From: CAG-390 sp045633005
GTDB lineage: Bacteria > Bacillota > Clostridia > Oscillospirales > CAG-272
Direction: 5' to 3'
DNA: 64,000 bases
Assembly: GCA_045633005.1 (NCBI GenBank)
Contig: JAZQXT010000007.1
Location: forward strand, 79,787-143,786
Shown here piece after piece: positions 1 to 7,802 of this stretch. Every line of letters starts with the position of its first letter. The first letter of the stretch is position 1. A program made the position numbers and the translations under genes. Under the pieces are notes generated by a model. The model was not told the origin of the DNA. It made no database searches and was given only the letters and a program-made list of their open reading frames with translations.

Positions 1-70
1 GCGTCAGAGTTACAGCCGCCAAAAGCACTCCGAGTCGCCGTACGCCCTTTATTTTTGTTTTGAATCGCAT
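1..70 (-). CDS. N-terminus of a secreted or membrane protein, cut by the window edge
   Basis: Reading leftwards from an ATG at 70, the frame stays open to the window edge and gives 23 residues starting MRFKTKIKGVRRLGVLLAAV. A run of basic residues followed by a hydrophobic stretch is the pattern of a signal peptide or first membrane segment. The ribosome site is weak (TGGTGGAT just upstream). The rest of the gene lies outside the window, so no function can be given. It is divergent from the MarR gene. Confidence 0.5.
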   Translation of the reverse strand, partial: MRFKTKIKGVRRLGVLLAAVTLT

Positions 71-226
71 ATATCCACCATTTTGTCTCGTTTTGATTTT
101 GCGGTTTTATCCGCACTAATAATTTTCCCCCATCGGCGTTTTTAATGTGTAGTAAATTTCAATCGCCGTGCCAAATTTTCAATGTCACAAAATATGCTTT
201 ATTTTGTTAACAATCTATGATATCTG

Positions 227-254
227 TTGACTTTTGGTTAAAAAGGAATATAAT
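227..254 (+). promoter_or_regulatory. Promoter of the MarR/ABC exporter operon
   Basis: TTGACT at 227-232 and TATAAT at 249-254 are separated by 16 bases, a good sigma-A type match, and lie about 35 bases ahead of the MarR start. A MarR repressor would be expected to bind close by, but I could not pick out a clear operator. Confidence 0.6.
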
Positions 255-290
255 TTATTTATAAACTAATTAATTTCGGAGGATTTTATT

Positions 291-758
291 TTGAACAAAA
301 AGATCATACACGATGATGAAAATATAACTCCGCCTATGATAATAGGGCAGATATCCCGTATGCAGAGGAGCCGTATGCGCGAAAGCGAGCCTGAAAACTC
401 AATAATGGCGCAAAATAGCTGTCGCGCGCTTTTTTGGAGCCTCGTCCACCGCGACGGCGTTACCCAACTTGAGCTTGCAGAGTCCACAAGGCTCAAGCCG
501 CCTACGGTCAGCGTTGCACTAAAGCGTATGGAGGAGCAGGGCTACGTCAGGCGCGAGGCAGACCCCATGGATATGCGCGCGGTGCGCGTTTATCTGACGG
601 ACGAGGGCAGGGCGCTTGACGAAAGCCACCTTGACCGCATTCGCCGTATAGACGAGATAGCCATGCGCGGCATCAGCGAGGAGGAAACGAAGCTCCTTCG
701 CGATCTGCTGATTAAAATGAGAAACAATCTCGCAAACGAGGAAGGCGAGGCGGAATGA
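291..758 (+). CDS. MarR-family transcriptional regulator
   Basis: 155 residues, the normal length for a MarR winged-helix regulator, which binds DNA as a dimer and usually releases it on binding a small molecule. The helix-turn-helix lies around residues 45-90 (LELAESTRLKPPTVSVALKR), followed by the wing VRREADPMDMRAVRVYLTDEG. The start is a TTG with GGAGG at 278-282; no ATG fits better. The last four bases overlap the start of the next gene (ATGA), so it is translationally coupled to an ABC exporter. By analogy with other MarR-exporter operons it probably represses its own operon and responds to a drug or toxic metabolite. The ligand cannot be read from the sequence. Confidence 0.88.
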   Translation: MNKKIIHDDENITPPMIIGQISRMQRSRMRESEPENSIMAQNSCRALFWSLVHRDGVTQLELAESTRLKPPTVSVALKRMEEQGYVRREADPMDMRAVRVYLTDEGRALDESHLDRIRRIDEIAMRGISEEETKLLRDLLIKMRNNLANEEGEAE

Positions 759-2611
759 AAAAGCTGTTTGAATACCTGAAGCCGTACAGGCTTCTTGCCG
801 TGGTGTCGCCGCTTATGATGATGGGCGAGGTAACGGCTGACCTTTGCCTTCCTTACCTTATGTCCTTCATCGTAAACTACGGCGTTGAGGGCATAAGCGT
901 GACCGACCCGAATTTCGGCTCGCCGCTCGCGGCAACCATTCTTCGCGTGTTCACGGGCTCGACCGACGTCGGCAGAATGACTATGATAATAGTTTTCGGC
1001 GCGTTGATGCTCCTTATTACCATTATCGGCGGATTTTTCGGCACGTTTTGCGCGTACACCGCCGCCCGCGCGTCGCAGGGCGTGGGACACGACCTGCGAT
1101 GCGACGCATACCGCCGCGTGATGTCGCTTTCCATCGAGCAGACGGACAAGTTCACCACGGGCTCGCTCGTCACGCGAATGACCAACGATATTACGCAAAC
1201 GGTCGATTTCGTCGAGATGATACTGCGAATGCTCGTGCGCTCGCCGATGTTCTTTATCGGCGGCACGTTTATGCTTTTGTCGCTCAATCTGAAATTCGGT
1301 ACGGTGCTTCTTTGCGCTCTGCCCGTGATGGTCGCAATGCTTCTTTTCATCGTGGTGCGCTCCGTTCCGATATTTTCCGTGGTGCAAAAAAAGCTTGACA
1401 GGGTAAATTCCGTAGTTCAGGAAAACGTCAGCGGCGCGCGCGTCGTCAAGGCGTACGTCAGGGAGGACTACGAGTGCGAGCGTTTTGAGCGTGCCAACGG
1501 CGAGCTGCGCGACACCAACTTGCGCGTTATGCGCCTGCTTGCTATTATGCACCCCGTGCTTACGGTCATACTCGGATGCTCTATCACCGCCATCATTTAT
1601 ATCGGCGGCTGGCAGATAAATATCGGCGCGGCGGGAATGACCACGGGCTCGGTCATGGCGGCTGTAACGTACTGCACGCAGGTCATCTTCTCGATGATGA
1701 TGATAACCAATATGTTCCAATCCATCTCGCGTGCCGCCGCATCGACCAAGCGCATTTTCGAGGTGCTTGATACCGAGCCCGCCGTAGTCGGCGGCGAGGT
1801 AAAGGACGGCAAGGGCGGCGAGTACGCCGTGGAATTCAAAAACGTTTCCTTTTCTTACCCCGCCTCAACGGGCAGAGCGGTGCTTTCGGATATAAATCTT
1901 AAAATACGCCGCGGCGAAACGCTTGCCGTTATAGGCGCGACGGGCGTTGGAAAATCAAGCCTTGTGCAGATGATACCGCGCTTTTACGATGCGAGCGAGG
2001 GCGAGGTCATAGTCGACGGCGTTCCCGTAAAGGACTACGAGCTTTCCGCTCTGCGCAAAAAAATAGGCTTCGTTATGCAAAAAAGCGAGCTTTTCTCGGA
2101 CACTATCGCGGGCAATATCCGCTGGGGCGACCCCGATGCGACGGACGAGGAGGTAAGGGCGGCGGCTGAAGCGGCGCAGGCATCGCCGTTCATCGACGGC
2201 TTTTCCGAGGGATATTCTACGTTTATTGCCGAAAAGGGCGCGTCCCTTTCGGGCGGACAAAAGCAAAGAACCTCTATCGCACGCGCGATGCTTCGCCGTC
2301 CCGAAATTCTCATTCTTGACGACTCCACCTCAGCGCTTGACCTTGCGACCGAGGCAAAGCTGCGCCGCTCGATGCGCGCGCGCCTTGCCGACACCACGGT
2401 AATTATGATAGCGCAGAGAATAGCAAGCGTTCAGGATGCCGACAGAATCGCGGTCATAGAGTCGGACGGCACGATAGTTCACTGTGCGCCGCACGACGAA
2501 CTTATGGAAATAAGCGAGACCTACCGCGATATTTATTCCTCTCAGGTGCGCTCGGGTGCGCTGATAACTAAAAATGACGGCGAGGAGGTGGCTTCCGATG
2601 GCAGAGCGTGA
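755..2611 (+). CDS. ABC exporter half-transporter, degenerate-site subunit
   Basis: 618 residues: an N-terminal six-helix exporter membrane domain (about 1-310) fused to an ATPase domain (about 345-590). Walker A is GATGVGKSS and the signature is LSGGQKQR. The Walker B end reads LILDDSTSALD, so the catalytic glutamate is aspartate (Asp523), and the switch histidine is glutamine (Gln554 in IAQRIAS). These two changes mark the degenerate subunit of heterodimeric exporters such as BmrC and TM287. The partner is the next gene, which begins inside the end of this one. Located in the cytoplasmic membrane; the likely role is multidrug or lipid export under control of the MarR protein. Confidence 0.88.
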   Translation: MKKLFEYLKPYRLLAVVSPLMMMGEVTADLCLPYLMSFIVNYGVEGISVTDPNFGSPLAATILRVFTGSTDVGRMTMIIVFGALMLLITIIGGFFGTFCAYTAARASQGVGHDLRCDAYRRVMSLSIEQTDKFTTGSLVTRMTNDITQTVDFVEMILRMLVRSPMFFIGGTFMLLSLNLKFGTVLLCALPVMVAMLLFIVVRSVPIFSVVQKKLDRVNSVVQENVSGARVVKAYVREDYECERFERANGELRDTNLRVMRLLAIMHPVLTVILGCSITAIIYIGGWQINIGAAGMTTGSVMAAVTYCTQVIFSMMMITNMFQSISRAAASTKRIFEVLDTEPAVVGGEVKDGKGGEYAVEFKNVSFSYPASTGRAVLSDINLKIRRGETLAVIGATGVGKSSLVQMIPRFYDASEGEVIVDGVPVKDYELSALRKKIGFVMQKSELFSDTIAGNIRWGDPDATDEEVRAAAEAAQASPFIDGFSEGYSTFIAEKGASLSGGQKQRTSIARAMLRRPEILILDDSTSALDLATEAKLRRSMRARLADTTVIMIAQRIASVQDADRIAVIESDGTIVHCAPHDELMEISETYRDIYSSQVRSGALITKNDGEEVASDGRA

Positions 2612-4469
2612 TAACAAGAATACCGCCCCGCAAAAGCCGCAGATAGATTTTCGCCCGGGTGGCGGCGGCCCTCGCAATATGAACGCGCGTATAAACGGCG
2701 AAAAGCCGAAGAATACGCTTAAGACTCTCGGCAGACTTTTCAAGTACATAGGCAAGAGCAAATACGTGCTTTACGCCCTTATCTGTATTACTCTCCTTAT
2801 CACAGCGGCAGACCTGCTTTCGCCCGTGATGCAACAAAAGGCAATAGACACCATCAAGGTGGTGGACGGCAAACTCAGCGTTGATTTTTCAAAAATGACG
2901 TTTTTCCTTGCCGTAATGATAGTTATTTACGCCGTCAATTCCGCCTTTGCGCTGACGCAGGGGCGTATCTCGGCAAAGCTTTCGCAAAGCACCATATACG
3001 CTATGCGCCGCGAGCTTTTTGCCAAGATATCCCGACTGCCCATCAGCTATACCGACACGCACCGCCACGGCGATATAATGAGCCGAATGACAAACGACGT
3101 TGAAAACGTGTCCACCGCAATATCGCAGGCATTGACCTCACTCTTGTCGGCAATACTTACTCTTGCGGGCGCACTTTCGATGATGCTTTATTACAGCCCG
3201 ATAATGACGCTCGTTGCGCTCGTTACCATACCGCTTACGATATGCGTTTCCACGAATCTTGCGAAATTTATGCGCAAATACTTCGTTCGCCGCCAAAAGC
3301 TTCTCGGCAGACTTAACGGTCAGGTCGAGGAGACCGTAACGGGCTACAAAACGGTAGTTGCCTACGGCAAGGAGGACGATTCCGTAGCGGCGTTTGGCGA
3401 GATATCGGAGGAATTCCGCAAATGCTCAATAAGCGCGCGCGTTTGGGGCTCGATAATGGGACCCGTAATGAACTTTATCGGTAATCTTCAATACGTGCTG
3501 ATAGCCGCAACGGGCGGATATCTCGTAATAAACGGCATCGGCGGGCTCAGCGTCGGTAGCATTCAGGCGATGTTACAGTACTCCAAAAAATTCTCACAGC
3601 CGATAAATCAGATAGCAAATCAGTATTCCACCGTGCTTACCGCGCTTGCGGGTGCGGAACGCATTTTTGCGATGCTTGACAGCCCCGACGAGATAGACGA
3701 TGGTAAGCTTGACGTGAAAAACGAGGATATCAAGGGCGATATCGCGTTTGAAAATATTGATTTTTCCTACGTCGAGGGCGAGAGGGTGCTTCGCGGCTTT
3801 GACCTCAAGGTCAAGGCGGGGCAAATGATCGCACTCGTCGGCGCGACGGGTTCGGGAAAGACTACCGTAGTTAATCTGCTTACGCGCTTTTACGAGCTTG
3901 ACGGCGGCAGAATAACCATCGACGGCGTGGATATCAAGGATATCCCGAAGGAAAAGCTCCGCTCCGCTATCGGCATTGTGCTTCAGGACACGGTGCTGTT
4001 CTCCGACACGATAGCGAACAATATCCGCTACGGAAAGACGGATGCGACGGACGAGGAGCTTCGCCGCGCGGCGCATACCGCAAAGGCTGACGGCTTTATC
4101 GACCGCTTGCCCGACGGATACGAGACCGTGCTTGCCGAGGCGGGCAGTAATCTTTCGCAGGGACAGCGCCAGCTTCTTGCTATCGCCCGCGCCGTGCTTG
4201 CCGACCCGCGCATACTGATACTTGACGAGGCAACAAGCTCCGTTGATACGCGCACGGAAATGCAGATACAAAGCGCGATGGTCGCGCTTATGAAAAACCG
4301 CACCTCGCTTATCATAGCCCACCGTCTGTCGACCATTCGCGGTGCGGACGTTATCGTGGTGCTCGATAAGGGCAGGATAGTCGAGGCGGGAAGCCACGAC
4401 GAGCTTCTTGCCGCGGGCGGAGAATACTGCAAGCTGTATAAAAATCAGTTTGCGGGAATTGCAACGTGA
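2598..4469 (+). CDS. ABC exporter half-transporter, catalytic subunit
   Basis: 623 residues with the start at 2598, chosen because GAGGAGG lies about 10 bases upstream; a start further up would sit on the ribosome site. The membrane domain follows a charged, proline-rich N-terminal tail of about 45 residues. The ATPase domain has Walker A GATGSGKTT, the variant signature LSQGQRQL, an intact catalytic glutamate (LILDEATSSVD, Glu544) and an intact switch histidine (AHRLST, His575). Together with the upstream subunit this gives one consensus and one degenerate ATP site, as in BmrCD and TM287/288. It overlaps the previous gene by 14 bases. The substrate is unknown. Confidence 0.88.
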   Translation: MAERDNKNTAPQKPQIDFRPGGGGPRNMNARINGEKPKNTLKTLGRLFKYIGKSKYVLYALICITLLITAADLLSPVMQQKAIDTIKVVDGKLSVDFSKMTFFLAVMIVIYAVNSAFALTQGRISAKLSQSTIYAMRRELFAKISRLPISYTDTHRHGDIMSRMTNDVENVSTAISQALTSLLSAILTLAGALSMMLYYSPIMTLVALVTIPLTICVSTNLAKFMRKYFVRRQKLLGRLNGQVEETVTGYKTVVAYGKEDDSVAAFGEISEEFRKCSISARVWGSIMGPVMNFIGNLQYVLIAATGGYLVINGIGGLSVGSIQAMLQYSKKFSQPINQIANQYSTVLTALAGAERIFAMLDSPDEIDDGKLDVKNEDIKGDIAFENIDFSYVEGERVLRGFDLKVKAGQMIALVGATGSGKTTVVNLLTRFYELDGGRITIDGVDIKDIPKEKLRSAIGIVLQDTVLFSDTIANNIRYGKTDATDEELRRAAHTAKADGFIDRLPDGYETVLAEAGSNLSQGQRQLLAIARAVLADPRILILDEATSSVDTRTEMQIQSAMVALMKNRTSLIIAHRLSTIRGADVIVVLDKGRIVEAGSHDELLAAGGEYCKLYKNQFAGIAT

Positions 4470-5242
4470 TGCTGTGCCGCGACGATATTGAGCGCTTTGC
4501 GCGGGTGTGCCGCGAGGTAACGGCAACGCCCCTGCCAAGCGACAGAGCCTACGAGGGTGAGATAGGAACGTACAACGAAAAAAGAATGCATATGATCCTC
4601 AAACGCTTCGTGTGCGAGGACGAGTCCACCCACGAAATACCCGTCGGCAAAAGATATATCGCAGATATATTATGCGACGGCGAGATATACGAAATACAAA
4701 CCGGCTCGCTCCTTCCGCTAAAGAAAAAGCTGGCGTATTATATCGAAAATACCGATTATCACGTCACCGTGGTGCATCCCGTCGCCGTCGAAAAGCGCAA
4801 GATATGGATAGATACCGAAAGCGGCGAGTCCCACCCAACGCGCAAGAGCCGCGGGTGCGTGCAGGACGAGACGGCAGAGCTTGTCTATATATCCGAGCTT
4901 ATAGCGTCGGGGCGCGTTTCGGTGTGGCTTCTTCTCATCGGAGAGGAGGAATACCGCTTCCTTGACGGCTGGAGCCGCGACAAAAAGCGCGGCTCAAACC
5001 GCTACGAAAGACTGCCCACCGAGATATTTGACGAGATAGCGCTCAACGCTCCCGAGGATTACGCCGTGCTTTTGCCCGACGGACTTCCCGAGTGCTTTAC
5101 CGCCGCCGAATACGCGCGGGCGGCAAAGCAGAGAATGGGCAGGCGAGTGTATATGGCACTTGCCGCGCTTACGAACGTCGGAGTGCTTGAAAACGCGCCA
5201 AAGCGCGGCAGAGCGTCCGTCTGGAAGCGACGGACGTATTGA
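4469..5242 (+). CDS. Uncharacterised protein, possible PD-(D/E)XK nuclease fold with C-terminal winged helix
   Basis: 257 residues; I do not recognise a named family. The N-terminal half shows a pattern like the PD-(D/E)XK nuclease core: a helix with Glu38, then a strand with Asp66 (YIADIL), then Glu75-Ile-Gln77 (EIYEIQTG) and a lysine-rich helix. The ExQ variant occurs in some members of that superfamily, for example CoiA-like proteins. The last 60 residues look like a winged helix (FTAAEYARAAKQRMGRRVY then a basic wing GRASVWKRR). The gene starts one base inside the stop of the exporter gene (TGATG), so it is in the same operon, but nothing shows a functional link. The fold assignment is inference from residue spacing only. 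Confidence 0.45.
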   Translation: MLCRDDIERFARVCREVTATPLPSDRAYEGEIGTYNEKRMHMILKRFVCEDESTHEIPVGKRYIADILCDGEIYEIQTGSLLPLKKKLAYYIENTDYHVTVVHPVAVEKRKIWIDTESGESHPTRKSRGCVQDETAELVYISELIASGRVSVWLLLIGEEEYRFLDGWSRDKKRGSNRYERLPTEIFDEIALNAPEDYAVLLPDGLPECFTAAEYARAAKQRMGRRVYMALAALTNVGVLENAPKRGRASVWKRRTY

Positions 5243-5267
5243 CAAAAGCGCGGATACAAGGTATAAT
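5239..5267 (+). promoter_or_regulatory. Promoter of the phosphofructokinase gene
   Basis: TTGACA at 5239-5244 and TATAAT at 5262-5267 with an ideal 17-base spacer. The -35 box overlaps the stop codon of the preceding gene, so phosphofructokinase has its own strong promoter directly behind the exporter operon. Confidence 0.75.
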
Positions 5268-5298
5268 AGAATAAAATCATTTTGATAAGGGGATAAAT

Positions 5299-6537
5299 AT
5301 GAAAAAGCTTTACGGAAATGCAATAGTAGGACAGTCGGGCGGCCCTACCGCCGCGATAAACGCAACCCTTGCGGGTGTCGTCAGGGGCGCGCTTGCGTCC
5401 GACGCGATAAAGACTCTTTACGGTATGAGAAACGGAGTCGAGGGACTTCTTAAGGAAAATATCGTAAACCTTTCCGAAATATTTGCAGACGAAGGAAAAA
5501 TAGATATTCTTGAGCATACGCCCGCGGCGGCTCTCGGCTCTTGCCGCAAAAAGCTCCCCACCGTCGGTGCCGACGGGGCAGAGCAGACCTACGCCGCGCT
5601 TCTTGAAATTTTCAAAAAATACGATATCAGATATTTCTTCTATATCGGCGGCAACGATTCTATGGACACCGTTGCCAAGCTTTCCGAATACACGAAGGGT
5701 CACGACTACGAGATGTGCATTATGGGCGTGCCCAAGACCATAGACAACGACCTCGTTCTGACCGACCACACCCCTGGCTTTGGCTCTGCCGCAAAGTATA
5801 TCGCGGTAACTATGCAGGAGATAATCCGCGATTGCGCGGTATACACCACGAAGGCGGTCACTATCGTTGAGATCATGGGACGTGACGCAGGCTGGCTCAC
5901 CGCCGCCTCCGCAATCGGCAGAGTGGTAAACGGCGTCGCTCCCGATTACGTTTACCTTCCCGAAAGAAATTTCGATATGGACGCATTCTTTGAGGACGTA
6001 AATGCGGCGCTTGAGCGCCACCCCAACGTCGTTATCGCCGTTTCCGAGGGCGTGCGCTTTGCCGACGGCAGATACGTCTGCGAGGGCGTTGACGTTGGTA
6101 CTACCGACGTTTTCGGTCACAAGCAGCTTTCGGGTACGGGCAAGGCACTTGAGCTTGCAGTAAGAGAAAAGCTCGGCTGTAAAGTTCGCTCCGTGGAGCT
6201 TAATATCTCACAGCGTTGCGCCGCGCACATCGCCTCGGCGCAGGATATTACCGAGTCGGTTGCCGTAGGTAAGGCGGCAGTTGCCGCCGCTACCGAGGGA
6301 GTTACGCGCGAGATGATGACTATCGTAAGGGAAAATAAGGGCGGCGAGTACGCATTCAGCGTAGGTCACGCCGACGTTTCCGAGATAGCAAACAAGATAA
6401 AGCACGTTTACCCCGAATTCATTAACGAGCGTGGCAACGACGTTACCGACGAGTGCTGTCGTTATCTGCTTCCGCTCATCAAGGGCGAGGCAACGCCGAG
6501 CTACACCGACGGTATCCCGAACTTTTTCGTTATTTAA
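5299..6537 (+). CDS. pfp: Pyrophosphate-dependent 6-phosphofructokinase
   Basis: 412 residues, longer than the roughly 320 of bacterial ATP-PFK and in the range of PPi-type enzymes. It phosphorylates fructose 6-phosphate in glycolysis. The phosphoryl-donor site reads GGNDS (117-121): Asp120 replaces the glycine of ATP-dependent enzymes. PKTIDND (145-151) has Lys146 where ATP enzymes carry glycine. Both changes are the recognised signature of PPi use. The catalytic TIDND and the MGRDAGWL (193-200) substrate loop are intact. The start follows a GGGGA ribosome site. An SDR gene follows after a short gap and may be cotranscribed. PPi use makes the step reversible and saves ATP, common in anaerobic Clostridia. 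Confidence 0.9.
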   Translation: MKKLYGNAIVGQSGGPTAAINATLAGVVRGALASDAIKTLYGMRNGVEGLLKENIVNLSEIFADEGKIDILEHTPAAALGSCRKKLPTVGADGAEQTYAALLEIFKKYDIRYFFYIGGNDSMDTVAKLSEYTKGHDYEMCIMGVPKTIDNDLVLTDHTPGFGSAAKYIAVTMQEIIRDCAVYTTKAVTIVEIMGRDAGWLTAASAIGRVVNGVAPDYVYLPERNFDMDAFFEDVNAALERHPNVVIAVSEGVRFADGRYVCEGVDVGTTDVFGHKQLSGTGKALELAVREKLGCKVRSVELNISQRCAAHIASAQDITESVAVGKAAVAAATEGVTREMMTIVRENKGGEYAFSVGHADVSEIANKIKHVYPEFINERGNDVTDECCRYLLPLIKGEATPSYTDGIPNFFVI

Positions 6538-6546
6538 GGAGTAGAT

Positions 6547-7314
6547 ATGAAAATTGCCGTTTTCACGGGCGCGTCGTCGGGTATGGGGCGCGAGTTCGTC
6601 CGCAGAATATGCGCCGACGAGCATTTTGACGAGGTTTGGCTCATCGCGCGCCGCCTCGAAAGGCTTGATTCTCTTGCGGGTGAGCTTAACGGAGTCAAGG
6701 CGAGGCTTTTGTCACTTGACCTTATGAAGAAAGAAGCGCTTGACGAGTACAAGTCGCTTCTTGAAGCAGAAAAGCCCGACGTTGCCGTGCTTGTCAACGC
6801 GGCGGGCTTTGGACTTTTCGGCGGATTTCGTGAAATGGAGCTTGAGCGTCAGCTCGATATGATAGAGCTTAACAGCCGTGCGCTCACGGCGATGACGTAT
6901 CTCACCCTGCCGTATATGAACGACGGCGGCAGGATATATCAGCTCGGCTCGCTTTCCGCATTTCAGCCCGTTCCCTTTATCGGAGTTTACGCCGCGTCAA
7001 AGGCGTACGTGCTCAGCTTCACGCGCGCCGTCAACCGCGAGCTTAAGTCACAGCGCCGCGGCATTCGTATGATGGCGGTGTGCCCCGGTTGGGTAAAGAC
7101 CGAGTTTTTCGACCACGCCGTCCACGACGATACCGTGACGTATTATAACCGCATTTATACCGCAGAGCAGGTGGTAAGCCGCGCTATGCGCGATATGAAA
7201 AAGGGCAAGGACGTGTCCATTTGCGGTAAACAGATAAGAGCGCAGGTGCGCCTTACCAAGCTTTTGCCGCATAAGCTGGTTATGAATATCTGGTGCAAGC
7301 AGCAGAAGAAATAA
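6547..7314 (+). CDS. Short-chain dehydrogenase/reductase (SDR)
   Basis: 255 residues, normal for a classical SDR. The cofactor motif TGASSGMG is at 7-14, NAAG at 84-87, the active-site serine in LGSLS at about 135, and YAASK gives Tyr148 and Lys152. An NAD(P)(H)-dependent oxidoreductase; the substrate cannot be assigned. Its C-terminus is basic (KQIRAQVRLTKLLPHKL). It lies 9 bases behind the phosphofructokinase gene with GGAG close to the start, so it probably shares that transcript. A perfect hairpin begins right after its stop codon. Confidence 0.85.
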   Translation: MKIAVFTGASSGMGREFVRRICADEHFDEVWLIARRLERLDSLAGELNGVKARLLSLDLMKKEALDEYKSLLEAEKPDVAVLVNAAGFGLFGGFREMELERQLDMIELNSRALTAMTYLTLPYMNDGGRIYQLGSLSAFQPVPFIGVYAASKAYVLSFTRAVNRELKSQRRGIRMMAVCPGWVKTEFFDHAVHDDTVTYYNRIYTAEQVVSRAMRDMKKGKDVSICGKQIRAQVRLTKLLPHKLVMNIWCKQQKK

Positions 7315-7340
7315 GCGTAGTGTCCGTGCGGACACTACGC
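7315..7340 (+). terminator. Perfect hairpin directly after the SDR gene
   Basis: GCGTAGTGTCCG and CGGACACTACGC form a perfect 12-bp stem separated by two bases, starting at the base after the stop codon. There is no T-run behind it, so it may be an RNA-stabilising or processing hairpin, or the first unit of the palindrome array that follows, rather than a classical terminator. Confidence 0.5.
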
Positions 7341-7341
7341 A

Positions 7342-7456
7342 TCGATATAAATCCGCTAACGCGGATTTATATCATATCGAGTTTGAGCGAAGCGAAAACA
7401 TATCGAATTTGCCGTAAGGCAAATATATCGAGCCGAGCGAGAGCGAGGCATATCGA
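7342..7456 (+). repeat. ATATCGA-punctuated palindromic repeat array, copy A
   Basis: The heptamer ATATCGA recurs at 7374, 7400, 7425 and 7450 (intervals 26, 25, 25), with an inverted TCGATAT at 7342. Between the heptamers lie short palindromes that differ from one another: GATATAAATCCGC/GCGGATTTATATC around TAAC (7344-7373), one with GAGCGAAGCG, the perfect ATTTGCCGTAAGGCAAAT (7407-7424), and GCCGAGCGAGAGCGAGGC (7432-7449). Three of the modules recur almost letter for letter, in opposite orientation, at 63883-64000. This is a dispersed genomic repeat located between the ends of two convergent genes. Confidence 0.85.
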
Positions 7457-7458
7457 CA

Positions 7459-7500
7459 TAACAAGCACCGCTTCCGCGTACGTGGATGCGGTGCTTGTTA
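7459..7500 (+). terminator. Large hairpin closing the palindrome array
   Basis: TAACAAGCACCGC at the left pairs with GCGGTGCTTGTTA at the right, and the centre (TCCGCG/CGTGGA) extends the stem. It directly follows the last ATATCGA unit and directly precedes the MITE-like element. It could act as a terminator for the rightward transcript, though the T-run is poor. Confidence 0.5.
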
Positions 7501-7502
7501 AT

Positions 7503-7729
7503 AAAGGGGCTGTCTCAGTTAGATGCAGAAGTCGCGATTTTGCCGTCGTCGGCGTACGAGGGTACGCCAGATGGCAAAAGCGCGGCTAAAAAATACGTAT
7601 AAAAAATCGAAATCCGTGAGGATTTCTACCTAAAAGACCGCTTTCTTCATCCTTTTGGACGAAAAAAACGGTCTTTTTTCTTTACTTATTTTTGTATTTT
7701 TGTTCTGCGCTAAATGAGGCAGCCCCTTT
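7503..7729. mobile_element. MITE-like element with about 20-bp terminal inverted repeats
   Basis: The left end AAAGGGGCTGTCTCAGTTAG (7503-7522) and the right end CTAAATGAGGCAGCCCCTTT (7710-7729) match as inverted repeats at about 18 of 20 positions. GGGGCTGTC-type ends are typical of several DDE insertion sequence families (IS1182- and IS5-like). The 227-bp element has no open frame for a transposase. Inside are nested hairpins: TTTTGCC/GGCAAAA enclosing GGCGTAC/GTACGCC (about 7541-7584), GAAATCC/GGATTTC (about 7608-7626), and AAAAGACCG/CGGTCTTTT (about 7632-7679), the last like a terminator. No target duplication was evident. Confidence 0.6.
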
Positions 7730-7802
7730 TATATCGTCAGCGAACGTGTTTTTGGTTTTACCTAACTTATCCTTTAGAGTGCGCTCTATCGAAATCAGCT
7801 TT
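7730..7802. other. Short unassigned stretch between the MITE-like element and the addA stop
   Basis: About 70 bases with no gene, clear hairpin or promoter that I can recognise. Confidence 0.5.

Noticed and set aside
4466..4468. GTG at 4466 as start of the nuclease-like protein
   Set aside because: The ATG directly after it gives the same protein less one residue and a standard TGATG overlap.
7342..7456. Possible CRISPR array
   Set aside because: The repeated part is only seven bases, the intervals are palindromic rather than unique spacers, two intervals recur in copy B, and no cas genes are present.
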